A stretch of DNA of 45,480 bases from a virus, in IMG/VR virus record IMGVR_UViG_3300025117_000115, positions 1 through 45,480 of that record; one strand, 5' to 3'. Positions within the stretch are counted from its first letter, which is position 1, and each line of letters starts with the position of its first letter. A program made the position numbers and the translations under genes. Of the stretch, positions 7,271 to 15,912 are shown in pieces. The notes beneath the pieces were generated by a model. The model worked only from the letters and a program-made list of their open reading frames with translations, was not told the origin of the DNA and searched no databases.

Positions 7271-9241
7271 TTAATTTAAATTATAAAATACTCTTTCTTT
7301 CATCTCTTTTGCTCTTTCTTTTTTATATGAAGATGCTTTTACTAAATATCCTACTATTTTTATATAACTGTCTGTTACTCCCCCTTGACATATAGGACAT
7401 ATATTCCCATAAAATGAATGGTCGTTCTTACATACATTAATTTTTGAAATAAAACTAAAATATATAATACCTTCACTTGCAAGTTTATTCATTAATTTCC
7501 ACGCTTGTTCTTCATCTTTAAATGGTTCTGTAAGATTTATATGTAACATAACTCCACCACCACAAGCCTTATCTAATAAAGAAGAAACTCTTACTCTTTC
7601 CATTTCATCACATTTTTGATTAAGTGGAATCCATTGATTGCCATAAATATAAGTATTAATACTATTTTGACCAAATATTAATTTATCTTTTTTACAAATT
7701 TTAATAGCACATGATTCTGAAGGAATTTGTTCAGTGTTAGCATTGTATCCATATAATTTTTTTGTAGTTTTATTTGCTTCATTTATAATTTCTAATATTT
7801 CTTTTGCAAATTGTAATCCTTTTTCGTTATAATAAACACCACTAGCATTTTCATTAATACCATCAAGTAATACAATTGTTTCAAATACTCCTGTAATACC
7901 TATTGTACTAAATTGACGATTTAAATTTAATAATTCAAATGTATATAAAGGTAATAATCCTTTGATAATATTTTTCTTTAATACTTCTCTTTGTACATAT
8001 AAATATTTATGTGATATGTCAATTCTATCTTTTAAAATTTTCTTATATTTATTAAAATTACCTTTTGATTCAAGAGCGATCCTGACTAAATTAAGTGTAT
8101 TAACTTTTGCACTACCAATAGATATTGATGAACCACCTATTGAATTAAAATGCCCTTTTAATTCTTCATCATCTTTATTTTCTATATCTTTTAATGAACT
8201 GGTTAACCTACAACAACTTGACAACGCATCAACTTCAGTAGCATTATAAATATTTACATCTTGCCAAGTCATATTATGTTTATTAATAAATTTAGCCATA
8301 TCTTCATCTACATATTTATCATTTTGAAATAATAAACTTGCAGATATTACAGGGAAAGTAAAGAATTTTTCATATCTTATTTCTCTTTCATAATCTAAAA
8401 AATCTTTTTGATATTGAATAATTTCTTCTAAATGATCAATAATTAAACTACTATCAGGGAATGTATCAGTACTTAATAATCCTAAAATATGGTCTCTATC
8501 AAGAATACTAAAATTTGTGTAAGCAGATTGTTCTCCACCTTTTAAATAAGGTTGATTTAAATTAAATAATATCTCTTGCCATTTTTGTTTTTTATACACT
8601 TCTGCATCTAAAACATAATTTGTTTTTACATCATTTTGCCAATAATAATAAGCATATATTAAATAATCAGGAATACCTACTGCTCCAGATTGCATATTTG
8701 TTGCATAAGATACAAATTCTAATACATGATGATTAAATGTATCTAAATGTTGTGCTGGTTTTGCTTTCATTGTATCAATAAAAAATAATCCTTTTTCAAC
8801 AATAGGTTTTAATGAAAATGCAAAACAATATGGTTTTAATGTTGATTCATGGCTATCATGAGAATATAAAGCACCATTTATTTGCAATTCTAACCATTTA
8901 TCTGCAGTTTCTTTTCCGAAATTTTCTTTTAATTCTATGTAAATTTTATTATGTGAAAGTAGTTTATTATAAGGTTTTCTACTTTCACTTAACATTATAG
9001 ATATATTTTTATCAGTAACATTACTATTATCATCAATAGAAGCATTAGCTACATTATCACTATTCATGAATCTCTTAAAGAAATTAGTAATATTAAGTGA
9101 TTCTTTATCTAATCCTTCTATTTCAAACATTTCTTCTCCATACTTCTTTTTAAGTCTTTGAAATTGAGTTTTATAATCTTCGTCTAAGGTGATTTCAATT
9201 CTAAATTTGCTATCTTGTTGGCTATTATCATTTAATTTCAT
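7271..9241 (-). CDS. nrdD: Anaerobic (class III) ribonucleoside-triphosphate reductase
   Basis: Reduces ribonucleoside triphosphates to deoxynucleotides with a glycyl radical. The active-site thiyl region is SSCCRL at residues 341-346. The glycyl-radical loop near the C-terminus is KIVGYLV, with Gly631 as the likely radical site; the RVCGY of the E. coli/T4 enzymes is not present. A zinc-type cluster (CKNDH then CPICQGG) precedes it. There is no obvious N-terminal ATP-cone, so allosteric activity control may be missing. Length is 656 residues. It stands 6 nt after nrdG with glutaredoxin just upstream, suggesting a thiol-redoxin-dependent rather than formate-dependent subclass (inference). Confidence 0.95.
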   Translation of the reverse strand: MKLNDNSQQDSKFRIEITLDEDYKTQFQRLKKKYGEEMFEIEGLDKESLNITNFFKRFMNSDNVANASIDDNSNVTDKNISIMLSESRKPYNKLLSHNKIYIELKENFGKETADKWLELQINGALYSHDSHESTLKPYCFAFSLKPIVEKGLFFIDTMKAKPAQHLDTFNHHVLEFVSYATNMQSGAVGIPDYLIYAYYYWQNDVKTNYVLDAEVYKKQKWQEILFNLNQPYLKGGEQSAYTNFSILDRDHILGLLSTDTFPDSSLIIDHLEEIIQYQKDFLDYEREIRYEKFFTFPVISASLLFQNDKYVDEDMAKFINKHNMTWQDVNIYNATEVDALSSCCRLTSSLKDIENKDDEELKGHFNSIGGSSISIGSAKVNTLNLVRIALESKGNFNKYKKILKDRIDISHKYLYVQREVLKKNIIKGLLPLYTFELLNLNRQFSTIGITGVFETIVLLDGINENASGVYYNEKGLQFAKEILEIINEANKTTKKLYGYNANTEQIPSESCAIKICKKDKLIFGQNSINTYIYGNQWIPLNQKCDEMERVRVSSLLDKACGGGVMLHINLTEPFKDEEQAWKLMNKLASEGIIYFSFISKINVCKNDHSFYGNICPICQGGVTDSYIKIVGYLVKASSYKKERAKEMKERVFYNLN

Positions 9242-9247
9242 ATATTG

Positions 9248-9784
9248 TTATCCTTTCTTTATCGACTGAATTTTTTTGTTGTTTACAAAGTCATATATAT
9301 ATTGGTTAGTTGACGATGGAATATAATTTGTATTTTTATTTTCTTCATGAAAACTTCCTAAAACACCATAATCAATATAAGTTATGTATTTTTTCATATG
9401 TTTAATATTTTCTAAATAACGCCAAGTATAAATAATATTGCATATTTTGTCTTTATATTTTAATTTAAAATATTTAGCAATTAAGTATACAGATTCTCTA
9501 TTCCAATCAGATAATGGTTCTCCCCCTAAATAACATAAAGACATTTTTGGATAAATATCTAACCATCTATTTAAAATTATTTCAATATCATCAATCAAAT
9601 TTTTATTTGTTGTCTTATATCCTATTCCTTTTTGTTGCAATTCTGGATTATGACAATTAGGACATTTTATACTCTTATCACACCCACTAAAATAAATAGA
9701 TATTGAAGGATACCATAAACCATCATTGTTTATACTATTTTGCAATGTAACATAAACTTCATTTGTCATTAAGATATTACCCAT
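9248..9784 (-). CDS. nrdG: Anaerobic RNR activating protein
   Basis: A radical-SAM activase that installs the glycyl radical on NrdD. The cluster motif is GCDKSIKCPNCHNPE with Cys35, Cys41 and Cys44, a CX5CX2C spacing where the textbook NrdG spacing is CX3CX2C. LGGEPL at about residue 96 binds the SAM amino group. Length 178 is normal. The ATG at 9784 overlaps the glutaredoxin gene by 16 nt. An in-frame ATG at 9769 forms a TAATG stop-start overlap with that gene and is an equally good start, implying translational coupling. Confidence 0.93.
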   Translation of the reverse strand: MGNILMTNEVYVTLQNSINNDGLWYPSISIYFSGCDKSIKCPNCHNPELQQKGIGYKTTNKNLIDDIEIILNRWLDIYPKMSLCYLGGEPLSDWNRESVYLIAKYFKLKYKDKICNIIYTWRYLENIKHMKKYITYIDYGVLGSFHEENKNTNYIPSSTNQYIYDFVNNKKIQSIKKG

Positions 9785-9969
9785 TTAATTGCTTCATTAA
9801 AATTCATAGTTTCTCCATTCACTTGCAACATAGGCATACTTAAAAAACCATTCTCGATCATAATATCAACATCATTACATTCTTCATATGTAATTTGTTT
9901 TTGGTCTAGTTTTGTTTTTAAAATTTTACATTTTGGACAATTGTTACTGAATAAAATTATTTTACTGAT
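9769..9969 (-). CDS. Glutaredoxin-like thiol oxidoreductase, AUC start proposed
   Basis: A 66-residue thioredoxin-fold protein beginning (M)SKIILFSNNCPKCKIL, with the redox pair CPKC at residues 11-14. SMPML holds the expected cis-proline. It would reduce disulfides, most likely in the ribonucleotide reductase encoded next door. No ATG, GTG or TTG exists at the 5' end. AGGAGG lies 8 nt upstream of ATC (9967-9969), which falls at the initiator position; ATT one codon earlier is the alternative. It overlaps nrdG. The nearest known relatives are short glutaredoxins and NrdH-redoxins. Confidence 0.82.
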   Translation of the reverse strand: MSKIILFSNNCPKCKILKTKLDQKQITYEECNDVDIMIENGFLSMPMLQVNGETMNFNEAIKWVIS

Positions 9970-9989
9970 AATTAATTCCTCCTTTATAT

Positions 9990-10157
9990 TTAACCTACCT
10001 TCAACCTTTTAACTTCCACAAAACATTCATACCCATTTACTTCTCCACATTCATCCACATTGCAATATGTTTGACTAACATCTTCTTTACTCAAAAACCT
10101 TAAACAATTCTGAGATTTTTTACATTCATCATTTCTACAAAGATTAAATTCAGACAA
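9990..10157 (-). CDS. Small Cys-rich protein, TTG start
   Basis: The protein has 55 residues and begins (M)SEFNLCRNDECKKSQNC. Six cysteines (three CX4-5C-like pairs) suggest a zinc or iron-sulfur mini-domain. AAGGAGG is 8 nt before the TTG. It is the first gene of the nucleotide operon, right after the promoter at 10187-10215. Function unknown. Confidence 0.7.
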   Translation of the reverse strand: MSEFNLCRNDECKKSQNCLRFLSKEDVSQTYCNVDECGEVNGYECFVEVKRLKVG

Positions 10158-10186
10158 AAATTCACCTCCTTTTTTAACCTACAATT

Positions 10187-10215
10187 ATATTAACATTCTG
10201 TTAGGATATTGTCAA
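10187..10215 (-). promoter_or_regulatory. Sigma-A-type promoter of the nucleotide operon
   Basis: Minus strand: TTGACA (10215-10210), 17-nt spacer, TAATAT (10192-10187) with an upstream TG (extended -10). It drives 10157, glutaredoxin, nrdG, nrdD and dut. Confidence 0.83.
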
Positions 10216-10218
10216 GTA

Positions 10219-10377
10219 TTATTCTATTATTCTTTTCTCCTTTTCTTCTTTTTCATAAATTTTATCTTGTTCAATAGCACAGTTATTTTTACAATCATCT
10301 ATATCACAATGAATTTTATAATAACACATTCTCCAAGAATCTAATTTATATTTTGGAAATTTGTGTTCAATATTCAT
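10219..10377 (-). CDS. Small Cys-containing protein
   Basis: The protein has 52 residues: MNIEHKFPKYKLDSWRMCYY, then CDIDDCKNNCAIEQ and a Lys/Glu-rich tail. AAAGGAG lies about 10 nt before the ATG. The CX4CX3C spacing suggests a metal site. Function unknown. Confidence 0.62.
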   Translation of the reverse strand: MNIEHKFPKYKLDSWRMCYYKIHCDIDDCKNNCAIEQDKIYEKEEKEKRIIE

Positions 10378-10401
10378 AATTAATTTTCTCCTTTCTTATA
10401 T

Positions 10402-10566
10402 TTATCTACACCTTTCACAATATACTTCTACTCTTTCACTCTCGAAATAATCCATACAAAAACCACATTTAGTACCACATAATACCTTATGTCTATCACC
10501 ATCATGTGTGATATAAATACCAAATTCACTAGATTCTATTGCTAATTCTATTGACATATTGTTCAT
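10402..10566 (-). CDS. Small zinc-ribbon-like protein
   Basis: The protein has 54 residues. Cysteines CGTKCGFC near residues 30-37 and CERC at the C-terminus form a plausible four-Cys zinc ribbon. AAGGAG precedes the ATG by about 9 nt. Function unknown. Confidence 0.65.
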   Translation of the reverse strand: MNNMSIELAIESSEFGIYITHDGDRHKVLCGTKCGFCMDYFESERVEVYCERCR

Positions 10567-10597
10567 ATATGTATTCTCCTTAATATTTATTTCTCCT

Positions 10598-11206
10598 TTA
10601 CTTCAAACCTTCAATTTTAATCTCATTTTTCTTGAATAAATCATTCACTGTGTTCCGATATGCTATTTTCCTAAGAACATTAAATGTGTCCACTAAATAA
10701 ATATCATTTCTTTTATATATTTCCTTCCTTCTACTTGCACATTGTTTTACTGTAGTAATACCTTTTATCATCTCAAATTTACTACCTAACCTAATTTTAT
10801 AATCCGTAAGATTTACCTCAATCAAACCAATTTTTGGTGGTAACTTGTCAATAGGTATAACACCAACAGGAGCAATCACATATGTATATTCACATTGAGT
10901 ACAAAAACCATTTAGAAAATCTGAATATGATGCCTTTGCTTCCATTCCCATGACTTTATATTTATCTAATGTGTTTTCTCTTAGATTTAACATATTACCT
11001 TTAATTCCTACTACATCAATTGTATTTTTAGTTATTGCTTTTTTATTAAACCATTCATAATCTCTAAGATAATAAGATTGTTTAGAAAATTGTACTTCTG
11101 TTGTTATGCAGTTAAAACCTTTAGAGTAAAGGATGTATTTTGCTATTTGTTTTAATTCATAGTGTTCTTTGCTTTCGTTTTTATTATAATTTTCGTTTAG
11201 GAGTAT
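10598..11206 (-). CDS. MmcB-like PD-(D/E)XK protein, AUA start proposed
   Basis: The nuclease-like core reads NTIDVVGIKG near residue 60, then GMEAKASYSDF, which supplies Asp and Glu-X-Lys of a PD-(D/E)XK fold. YVIAPVGVIPIDKLPPKIGL matches the downstream part of MmcB-type repair proteins. The first ATG (10993) would remove the Asp strand. The frame is open a further 71 codons to an ATA at 11204-11206, with GAGGTG 7 nt upstream and an in-frame TGA just before it. No ATG, GTG or TTG lies in between at the 5' end, so AUA initiation is inferred (ATA at 11207-11209 is the alternative). Likely a DNA-repair or DNA-processing nuclease; activity unproven. Confidence 0.75.
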   Translation of the reverse strand: MLLNENYNKNESKEHYELKQIAKYILYSKGFNCITTEVQFSKQSYYLRDYEWFNKKAITKNTIDVVGIKGNMLNLRENTLDKYKVMGMEAKASYSDFLNGFCTQCEYTYVIAPVGVIPIDKLPPKIGLIEVNLTDYKIRLGSKFEMIKGITTVKQCASRRKEIYKRNDIYLVDTFNVLRKIAYRNTVNDLFKKNEIKIEGLK

Positions 11207-11230
11207 TATGTATCACCTCACTTTTTTATT

Positions 11231-11491
11231 TTATTCCATTACTTTATTAATTACTATTTTACAATCAGGACATCTCCAAATTTCTTTAAATACTCCATCT
11301 TCTCTAATCCCATACATTGTGTTAATTAAATTTTTATGTTCACAATCTAATTCAATTGCTTTGTTAAAATCTTTATTTATTTTACATATTTGATTATGTA
11401 TTTTTTCTTGTTCCTTGGTTAATTGTTTAATCTCTTTATCGCCATGAATCTTAACACAAATACCACATAAGAAACCTAATTGTCTTACAAA
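11231..11491 (-). pseudogene. 5'-truncated gene abutting the TnpB element
   Basis: A coding-like frame, FVRQLGFLCGICVKIHGDKE through a C-terminal CPDCKIVINKVME, has Cys pairs typical of small zinc proteins here. It has no start codon or ribosome site of its own. It begins exactly where the conserved right end of the TnpB element stops (11491/11492), so the 5' part was probably replaced by insertion. The open frame continues by chance into the element as far as a TAG at 11534. Confidence 0.6.
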
Positions 11492-11699
11492 CTGAATCTC
11501 TGCACAAATTAAATCTCGGTAGGTTCTTATGTACTAATGAATATCTTTTATACTCTCATTATTTAATTATAATATTATGATTTAAATAATTACACATATA
11601 AACACTAATCATTTTCCATAAGACTTTCACTATCAATTAGTCTATTGACTAAATTAACAATAGTATCAAGTCCGATTCTAGACTTGTTTTAAATGTTGT
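11492..11699 (-). ncRNA. Probable TnpB guide-RNA scaffold, copy 1
   Basis: This noncoding stretch between the tnpB stop and the element end aligns with 44000-44168. Shared islands include GAATCGG, TAGTGAAAGT, GGAAAAT, ATTAGTGT and the terminal CCGAG...GTGCAGAG.TTCAG. Helices are kept while bases change: TTAGTC-AATA-GACTAA here versus GAATAG-AATA-CTATTC in copy 2. TnpB guide RNAs are encoded at this place; the guide would be the sequence just past 11492 on the minus strand. Confidence 0.6.
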
Positions 11700-13136
11700 T
11701 TAAATCACATTTTTCAATCCATTACTTAAATCTATGCTTTTTAATCTTTCTATTTCAATATCATGCAACAGTTTAAACCTATCAAATTTCTCAAAACACA
11801 ATTTTCTATTTATACTATTCAAATCATCATTTACATTCATAATCAGAAATGCACTATATAAATCTCTTTGCATCTTAAATTCTCCAAAATCATTCCATCT
11901 TTCATTTAAATCTTTTTTAATATATCTATCGTCAATATGATTATATTGACTTGCCTTTACTTTCCATGTATCTATTTTCTTTAATTCTTTACCAATCCAT
12001 TTTAACTTATTATCTAAAATAGTTAAAAACATAGAAGGTGCTTTATTTGCTAAACTTTTACCAAATCTCTTTTTCTTATTAAACTTTCCATCTTTATTCT
12101 TAGTAGTTTCTTTACTTCTTTTCTGTAATCCTTTATAATTCATTGTTTCAACTTTGATATTATTACCTAATGTTAAAATATAATTTGCTAACTTATTATG
12201 TGATTGTTTTCTAATTTCCCTTTGTTTTCTCTGTAATTCTTTTAATTTCATTTGTGTTTTAATATATTTTTTAGATTTAATCCATTTATCTTTATTTCCT
12301 TTCTTATTAGTACCATTTTTATTATATTTATTAGGATTCATACTACGTTTTGATCTATCCATTTTTCTTTGTAATACTCTTTTTTCTTTTTCAATATTAT
12401 TAACTTCTGGTGCTAATTCTAATAATTTAACTTTATTATCAGAACATATTGCTAATGTTTGTGTTCCAATGTCTAAACCAACTTCACCATTATTAATATA
12501 GTGTTTAATTTCTCCTGTATCCTTGTTAATCTTCTGAGGTGGTATTCCATCTAAAATTAACTGTACATAATAATGATATTTGCCTTTAATTATCTCACGT
12601 TTAATACGACAATATTTAATTGTATTTTGTAATGCCATATAAGCATAAATATCATTTTTCTTAATAATTACTGGTAATTTCATCCCATCATATAAAATAT
12701 TTTCATCTCTAAATATAATATCTTGTTTATTAGTTTTACCTTCAATAGAATTTAATTCACCATATTTTTTATATTTAATTTTCTTTCCTTTGTGAAACAT
12801 TAATTTTTGAAAAGCATTAAAAGCTCTTTTATGAATTACTTATGTCATCATAGCATTAATTTTAAAATATTTCGCCATTGGTTTAGTAAAATAATGCAGT
12901 GAATACTCTGTTAATCCATATTTTTTGTTTATATTATTAAATATTTTATTTCTATCTTTCCCTTTATATTTACAATTATTTTTATATTCTTTGGATTCTC
13001 TAATATGATTATATCTTTTATGTAATTCACTAATACAAGCATTATAAATTTTTCTGAATTTCTCAAAGTTTTTATCTAAAATATCTTCTTGAAATTTTTC
13101 AGTTTTTAATGGTAATGTTAAAACAAAAATTGATAT
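11700..13136 (-). pseudogene. tnpB: TnpB-family RuvC-like nuclease with an in-frame stop, AUA start
   Basis: The N-terminus (M)SIFVLTLPLKTEKFQED is typical of TnpB. An in-frame TAA (12840-12842) follows KYFKINAMMT; the same frame continues as VIHKRAFNAFQKL through to 11700, so one nonsense codon splits it. The RuvC triad is visible: GLDIGTQTLAI (Asp), VETMNYKG (Glu) and MQRDLYSAF (Asp). The usual four-Cys zinc finger is replaced by KASQYNH. GGAGG lies 8 nt before ATA at 13134-13136; a GTG at 13145 overlaps the ribosome site and is less likely. Without readthrough it is inactive. Confidence 0.8.
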
Positions 13137-13164
13137 AAATATCACCTCCTTTTATTCTTAATTA

Positions 13165-13344
13165 TCAATCTTCCCACACATCTAAATACTCTTCAACCAT
13201 ATCTCTAGATTGCGATGTACAATAATGTCTTATATTACATTCAGTGCATATATAATATTGATAATATAATCCTTCATATTCGTCAGATTCTTGTTCTATT
13301 AATTTAACTTTTGGAATTTTTGGATTACAATTTAGACAATACAT
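13165..13344 (-). CDS. Small zinc-knuckle protein
   Basis: The protein has 59 residues, MYCLNCNPKIPKVKLIEQ with CTECNIRHYC later: two Cys pairs forming a likely zinc site. GGAG lies about 9 nt before the ATG. It ends 28 nt before the tnpB start. Function unknown. Confidence 0.68.
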   Translation of the reverse strand: MYCLNCNPKIPKVKLIEQESDEYEGLYYQYYICTECNIRHYCTSQSRDMVEEYLDVWED

Positions 13345-13347
13345 AAA

Positions 13348-13920
13348 TTATTTCTCCTTTAACTTTGATTTTAAATAATACTTAATTTTCATAAGTTTAG
13401 TTAATAAAACTTTATAACCATCAATATCAGTCCATAATAAATCTAAATCCTCGTATCCATTAGTTTTATATTTATTCATAATATTTGCTATAGTTTTATC
13501 GTTCCATGTATGTAAACTTTTACGATCATTTATACTTAGAGGTACTTTTTTACCTAGTACGTTTAATTTATAGCAATATAAGAATATTTCTGATAATAAA
13601 TCTATTAATCTTATTTGATATGATTGAATTTCTGATTTTTCATAAGTATAATATAATTCTGTGACTTGCCAATAAATAGTATCCCAACTAATTATAATAT
13701 GAATATTAGGACAAATGTCATTATTATAAAATACTATTTCTTTTTGCTTATAATAATCAGATAAATCATTGATAATATAATTATATTTATTATCTTTATT
13801 AAATTCATTAATACAAGTTAATACCGCAGAATCAATATCATTTTTATCTTTTTCGTAACTTAATTTATTATTAAGTTTTTCTTCTGTCCATTTATATTTA
13901 TAAGCAATTTTCTTATTCAT
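13348..13920 (-). CDS. Unknown 190-aa protein
   Basis: Not recognised. Lys/Tyr/Asn-rich, predicted mostly helical, without Cys motifs or membrane segments. Its ATG is separated by 3 nt from the stop of the preceding gene, so the two are probably co-translated. Confidence 0.7.
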   Translation of the reverse strand: MNKKIAYKYKWTEEKLNNKLSYEKDKNDIDSAVLTCINEFNKDNKYNYIINDLSDYYKQKEIVFYNNDICPNIHIIISWDTIYWQVTELYYTYEKSEIQSYQIRLIDLLSEIFLYCYKLNVLGKKVPLSINDRKSLHTWNDKTIANIMNKYKTNGYEDLDLLWTDIDGYKVLLTKLMKIKYYLKSKLKEK

Positions 13921-13923
13921 ATA

Positions 13924-14631
13924 TTATACCTCATATTCTTTCCATTCAATTGATTTACTCTTCCAACTTAATTCATCGTAATTTATTTTATTGTTTTTGA
14001 TAAAACATTTAAGATTATTAATCATTCTTGGTAATTCCTTTTTTATTAATTGAAATTTATCATTATAATCACTAGGTATAATTTCTAATTCTTGCTTAAT
14101 AACATCTTCATACCTATATGATGTATGTATATATTTTTTATATAATGCAAAACTTAAATATTCATCTAATGTTGCAATTATTTTTGTATTATAATTTAGT
14201 AGTATTATTTGTTTATATAATTCTAATATTTTATTGTGTAAATTAAAATCATCATATTTTTGCAATTCATACTTGTATTGAATTATTAATTCATTATATT
14301 TAGAAATTAATATTTTTTCTTTAGTATCTTTATCTGTTTTATACCAACATTCTTTACATATACCTACTTTTACTATTGTATTGTGTTTTCCTATGCCTTC
14401 AAATATTAATAATTGCTTATCATAATTTTTAACACATTCATTATAAATAAAAATTGTATCTTCGATATTAGAATTATTTAGTCTTTCGATAATACGATTT
14501 TTTAATTCTTCATAATTTTCTATTTTATCATAACTACTTTCAGGATTAATTCTAATATTATTATTAATAAAATCATCTAAATTATTACGGAATTTTTGCT
14601 TTTCTTTTTTATCTATTAGTAATCTTTGCAT
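13924..14631 (-). CDS. Unknown 235-aa protein
   Basis: The start MQRLLIDKKEKQKF (14629-14631) is chosen because GAAGGAG lies 8 nt upstream; the upstream in-frame ATG at 14682 overlaps the preceding gene and lacks a ribosome site. Long helical, Lys/Ile/Tyr-rich protein with one CKECW pair (CVKN and CKEC) in the middle. Function unknown. Confidence 0.7.
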   Translation of the reverse strand: MQRLLIDKKEKQKFRNNLDDFINNNIRINPESSYDKIENYEELKNRIIERLNNSNIEDTIFIYNECVKNYDKQLLIFEGIGKHNTIVKVGICKECWYKTDKDTKEKILISKYNELIIQYKYELQKYDDFNLHNKILELYKQIILLNYNTKIIATLDEYLSFALYKKYIHTSYRYEDVIKQELEIIPSDYNDKFQLIKKELPRMINNLKCFIKNNKINYDELSWKSKSIEWKEYEV

Positions 14632-14662
14632 ATATTTAACTCCTTCAATTATTATTCTACTC

Positions 14663-14866
14663 CTACAAAAATCTAATAACATCTCTCAATGCAAAGTTTC
14701 TTTCTGCACATTTATCTACATCATATCCATGAATAAACCATTGATCATCAGTATGAAATTCTGTATTTCCAAACCATAATTTGTAAGGTGAAATTTTTCT
14801 TATAGAAGTAACACCTTTGTAATTTGTGTATTTAAATTGTAATAATGGGATGAATTCTGTTGACAT
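14663..14866 (-). CDS. Stand-alone WYL-like domain protein
   Basis: The protein has 67 residues: LLQFKYTNYKGVTSIRKISP, then KLWFGNTEFHTDDQWFIHGYD and a final ALRDVIRFL. The pattern of a basic strand, RKISPYKLWFG, QWFIHGYD and a terminal hydrophobic strand matches small WYL/SH3-fold domains seen alone or at the end of phage and bacterial proteins. Such domains bind nucleic acids or nucleotides. The ATG is 15 nt from GGAG; an ATC two codons earlier is better spaced, so the start is open. Confidence 0.6.
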   Translation of the reverse strand: MSTEFIPLLQFKYTNYKGVTSIRKISPYKLWFGNTEFHTDDQWFIHGYDVDKCAERNFALRDVIRFL

Positions 14867-14932
14867 ATTGATATTAATTTACTCCTTTCTTTCTTCTTTA
14901 AATATTATTTATTATACTTTTCAATCAAATCT

Positions 14933-15283
14933 CTAACAATCATAATATCTTCTGATTTTTTCCTTTAATTTATCAATCATATTAATAAACTTTTTTAAAT
15001 CTTTCCACACCTTTATTTTAGTTAATTTTAACATTTTAAATTCTTCTTGCGTTAATAATTCAGATGGTTTATCTTTTTGTGGGAAAAAATAAAAATCATA
15101 ACCATCAAATTCTCCACCTTTAATTACAACCTCAATATCTGTAAAATCCATAAATCTTGGTTGTATATATGCTTTTTGATATGGTTTTGTTTTACCTAAT
15201 AATTCATCATTATCATCAAATACTTCTATTTCATTAACAATATAAACCATTCTTCCTTCTTTTGCTTCATTCCAATTTTTCAT
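14933..15283 (-). CDS. Unknown 116-aa protein
   Basis: Reads MKNWNEAKEGRMVYIVNEIE; beta-rich N-terminal two thirds followed by a Lys-rich helix. Its ATG overlaps the previous stop as ATGA. No family recognised. Confidence 0.68.
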   Translation of the reverse strand: MKNWNEAKEGRMVYIVNEIEVFDDNDELLGKTKPYQKAYIQPRFMDFTDIEVVIKGGEFDGYDFYFFPQKDKPSELLTQEEFKMLKLTKIKVWKDLKKFINMIDKLKEKIRRYYDC

Positions 15284-15552
15284 ATTAATTCATTTTCCTT
15301 TACATACTCCAATTCTAAAATATATCCTTTCTTTTTCAATTCACCTACAATTCCTACTAAATCTATTTGTTTACCATTAGGTTTAATCCCATCTTTATTA
15401 CAATTAGGGGATACAAAATGTTTTTTATCAAAAGTGATATTCTCAATAGGTGATTTATATAGATAATAACATTTATTACCACGTATCCATTGTACTATGT
15501 CATTAGATTTTAGATTAATTGTAGGATATGTGTTTTGTTTTACTATTAACAT
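15280..15552 (-). CDS. Unknown 90-aa protein
   Basis: Reads MLIVKQNTYPTINLKSNDIV. Probably a small beta-barrel. It overlaps the next gene by 4 nt (ATGA), a sign of coupled translation. AAAGGAG lies upstream. Function unknown. Confidence 0.65.
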   Translation of the reverse strand: MLIVKQNTYPTINLKSNDIVQWIRGNKCYYLYKSPIENITFDKKHFVSPNCNKDGIKPNGKQIDLVGIVGELKKKGYILELEYVKENELI

Positions 15553-15573
15553 ATTATTTATATTTACTCCTTT

Positions 15574-15786
15574 CTAATCATCTAATCCTACATATTTTAT
15601 ATAAGTTACAATCTTACCCTGTTGAACATTCTTTTTATTAACTACTTTATATCCTTTACGTTTCATTTCTTCAAAATGTAAATATTCATGAGCTGGTTCA
15701 GATGGAGAATATAAATACTTCTCAGATATAACTTTTGCTTCTTTTGTGATAGTAGTTTTATATTTTATCATCTCCTTCATTTTCAA
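15574..15786 (-). CDS. Unknown 70-aa protein
   Basis: Reads MKMKEMIKYKTTITKEAKVI. The start is uncertain: AAGGAG overlaps the beginning, so Met6 (15771) is a possible later start. It overlaps the preceding gene by 29 nt. Basic, with no motif recognised. Confidence 0.6.
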   Translation of the reverse strand: MKMKEMIKYKTTITKEAKVISEKYLYSPSEPAHEYLHFEEMKRKGYKVVNKKNVQQGKIVTYIKYVGLDD

Positions 15787-15910
15787 TATCTACAATATTC
15801 ACACTATTAGTAATACCACATTTACCTAATATTTCATGAATATCACTTACTATTTCTTCTGCATCTTCCATTGATTCTACTTCTATCCATACATTTAATA
15901 ATATTTCCAT
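15758..15910 (-). CDS. Unknown 50-aa acidic protein
   Basis: Reads MEILLNVWIEVESMEDAEEI. GGAG lies 7 nt before the ATG. The beta-alpha-beta pattern is reminiscent of small ferredoxin-like or ACT-like folds, but too short to assign. It overlaps the next gene in another frame. Confidence 0.6.
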   Translation of the reverse strand: MEILLNVWIEVESMEDAEEIVSDIHEILGKCGITNSVNIVDIENEGDDKI

Positions 15911-15912
15911 AT

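Larger units (their letters stand above)
11492..13164 (-). mobile_element. IS200/IS605-type TnpB element without transposase
   Basis: It consists of the tnpB pseudogene plus the conserved right end. No tnpA is present. The right boundary (11492) is set by where similarity to copy 2 ends. The left boundary is uncertain but must lie between the tnpB start and the stop codon of the gene ending at 13165. Confidence 0.6.

Noticed and set aside
14895-14935. Tiny frame MIVRDLIEKYNK after the 14933 gene
   Set aside because: Only 12 codons and partly overlapping the upstream gene; likely chance.
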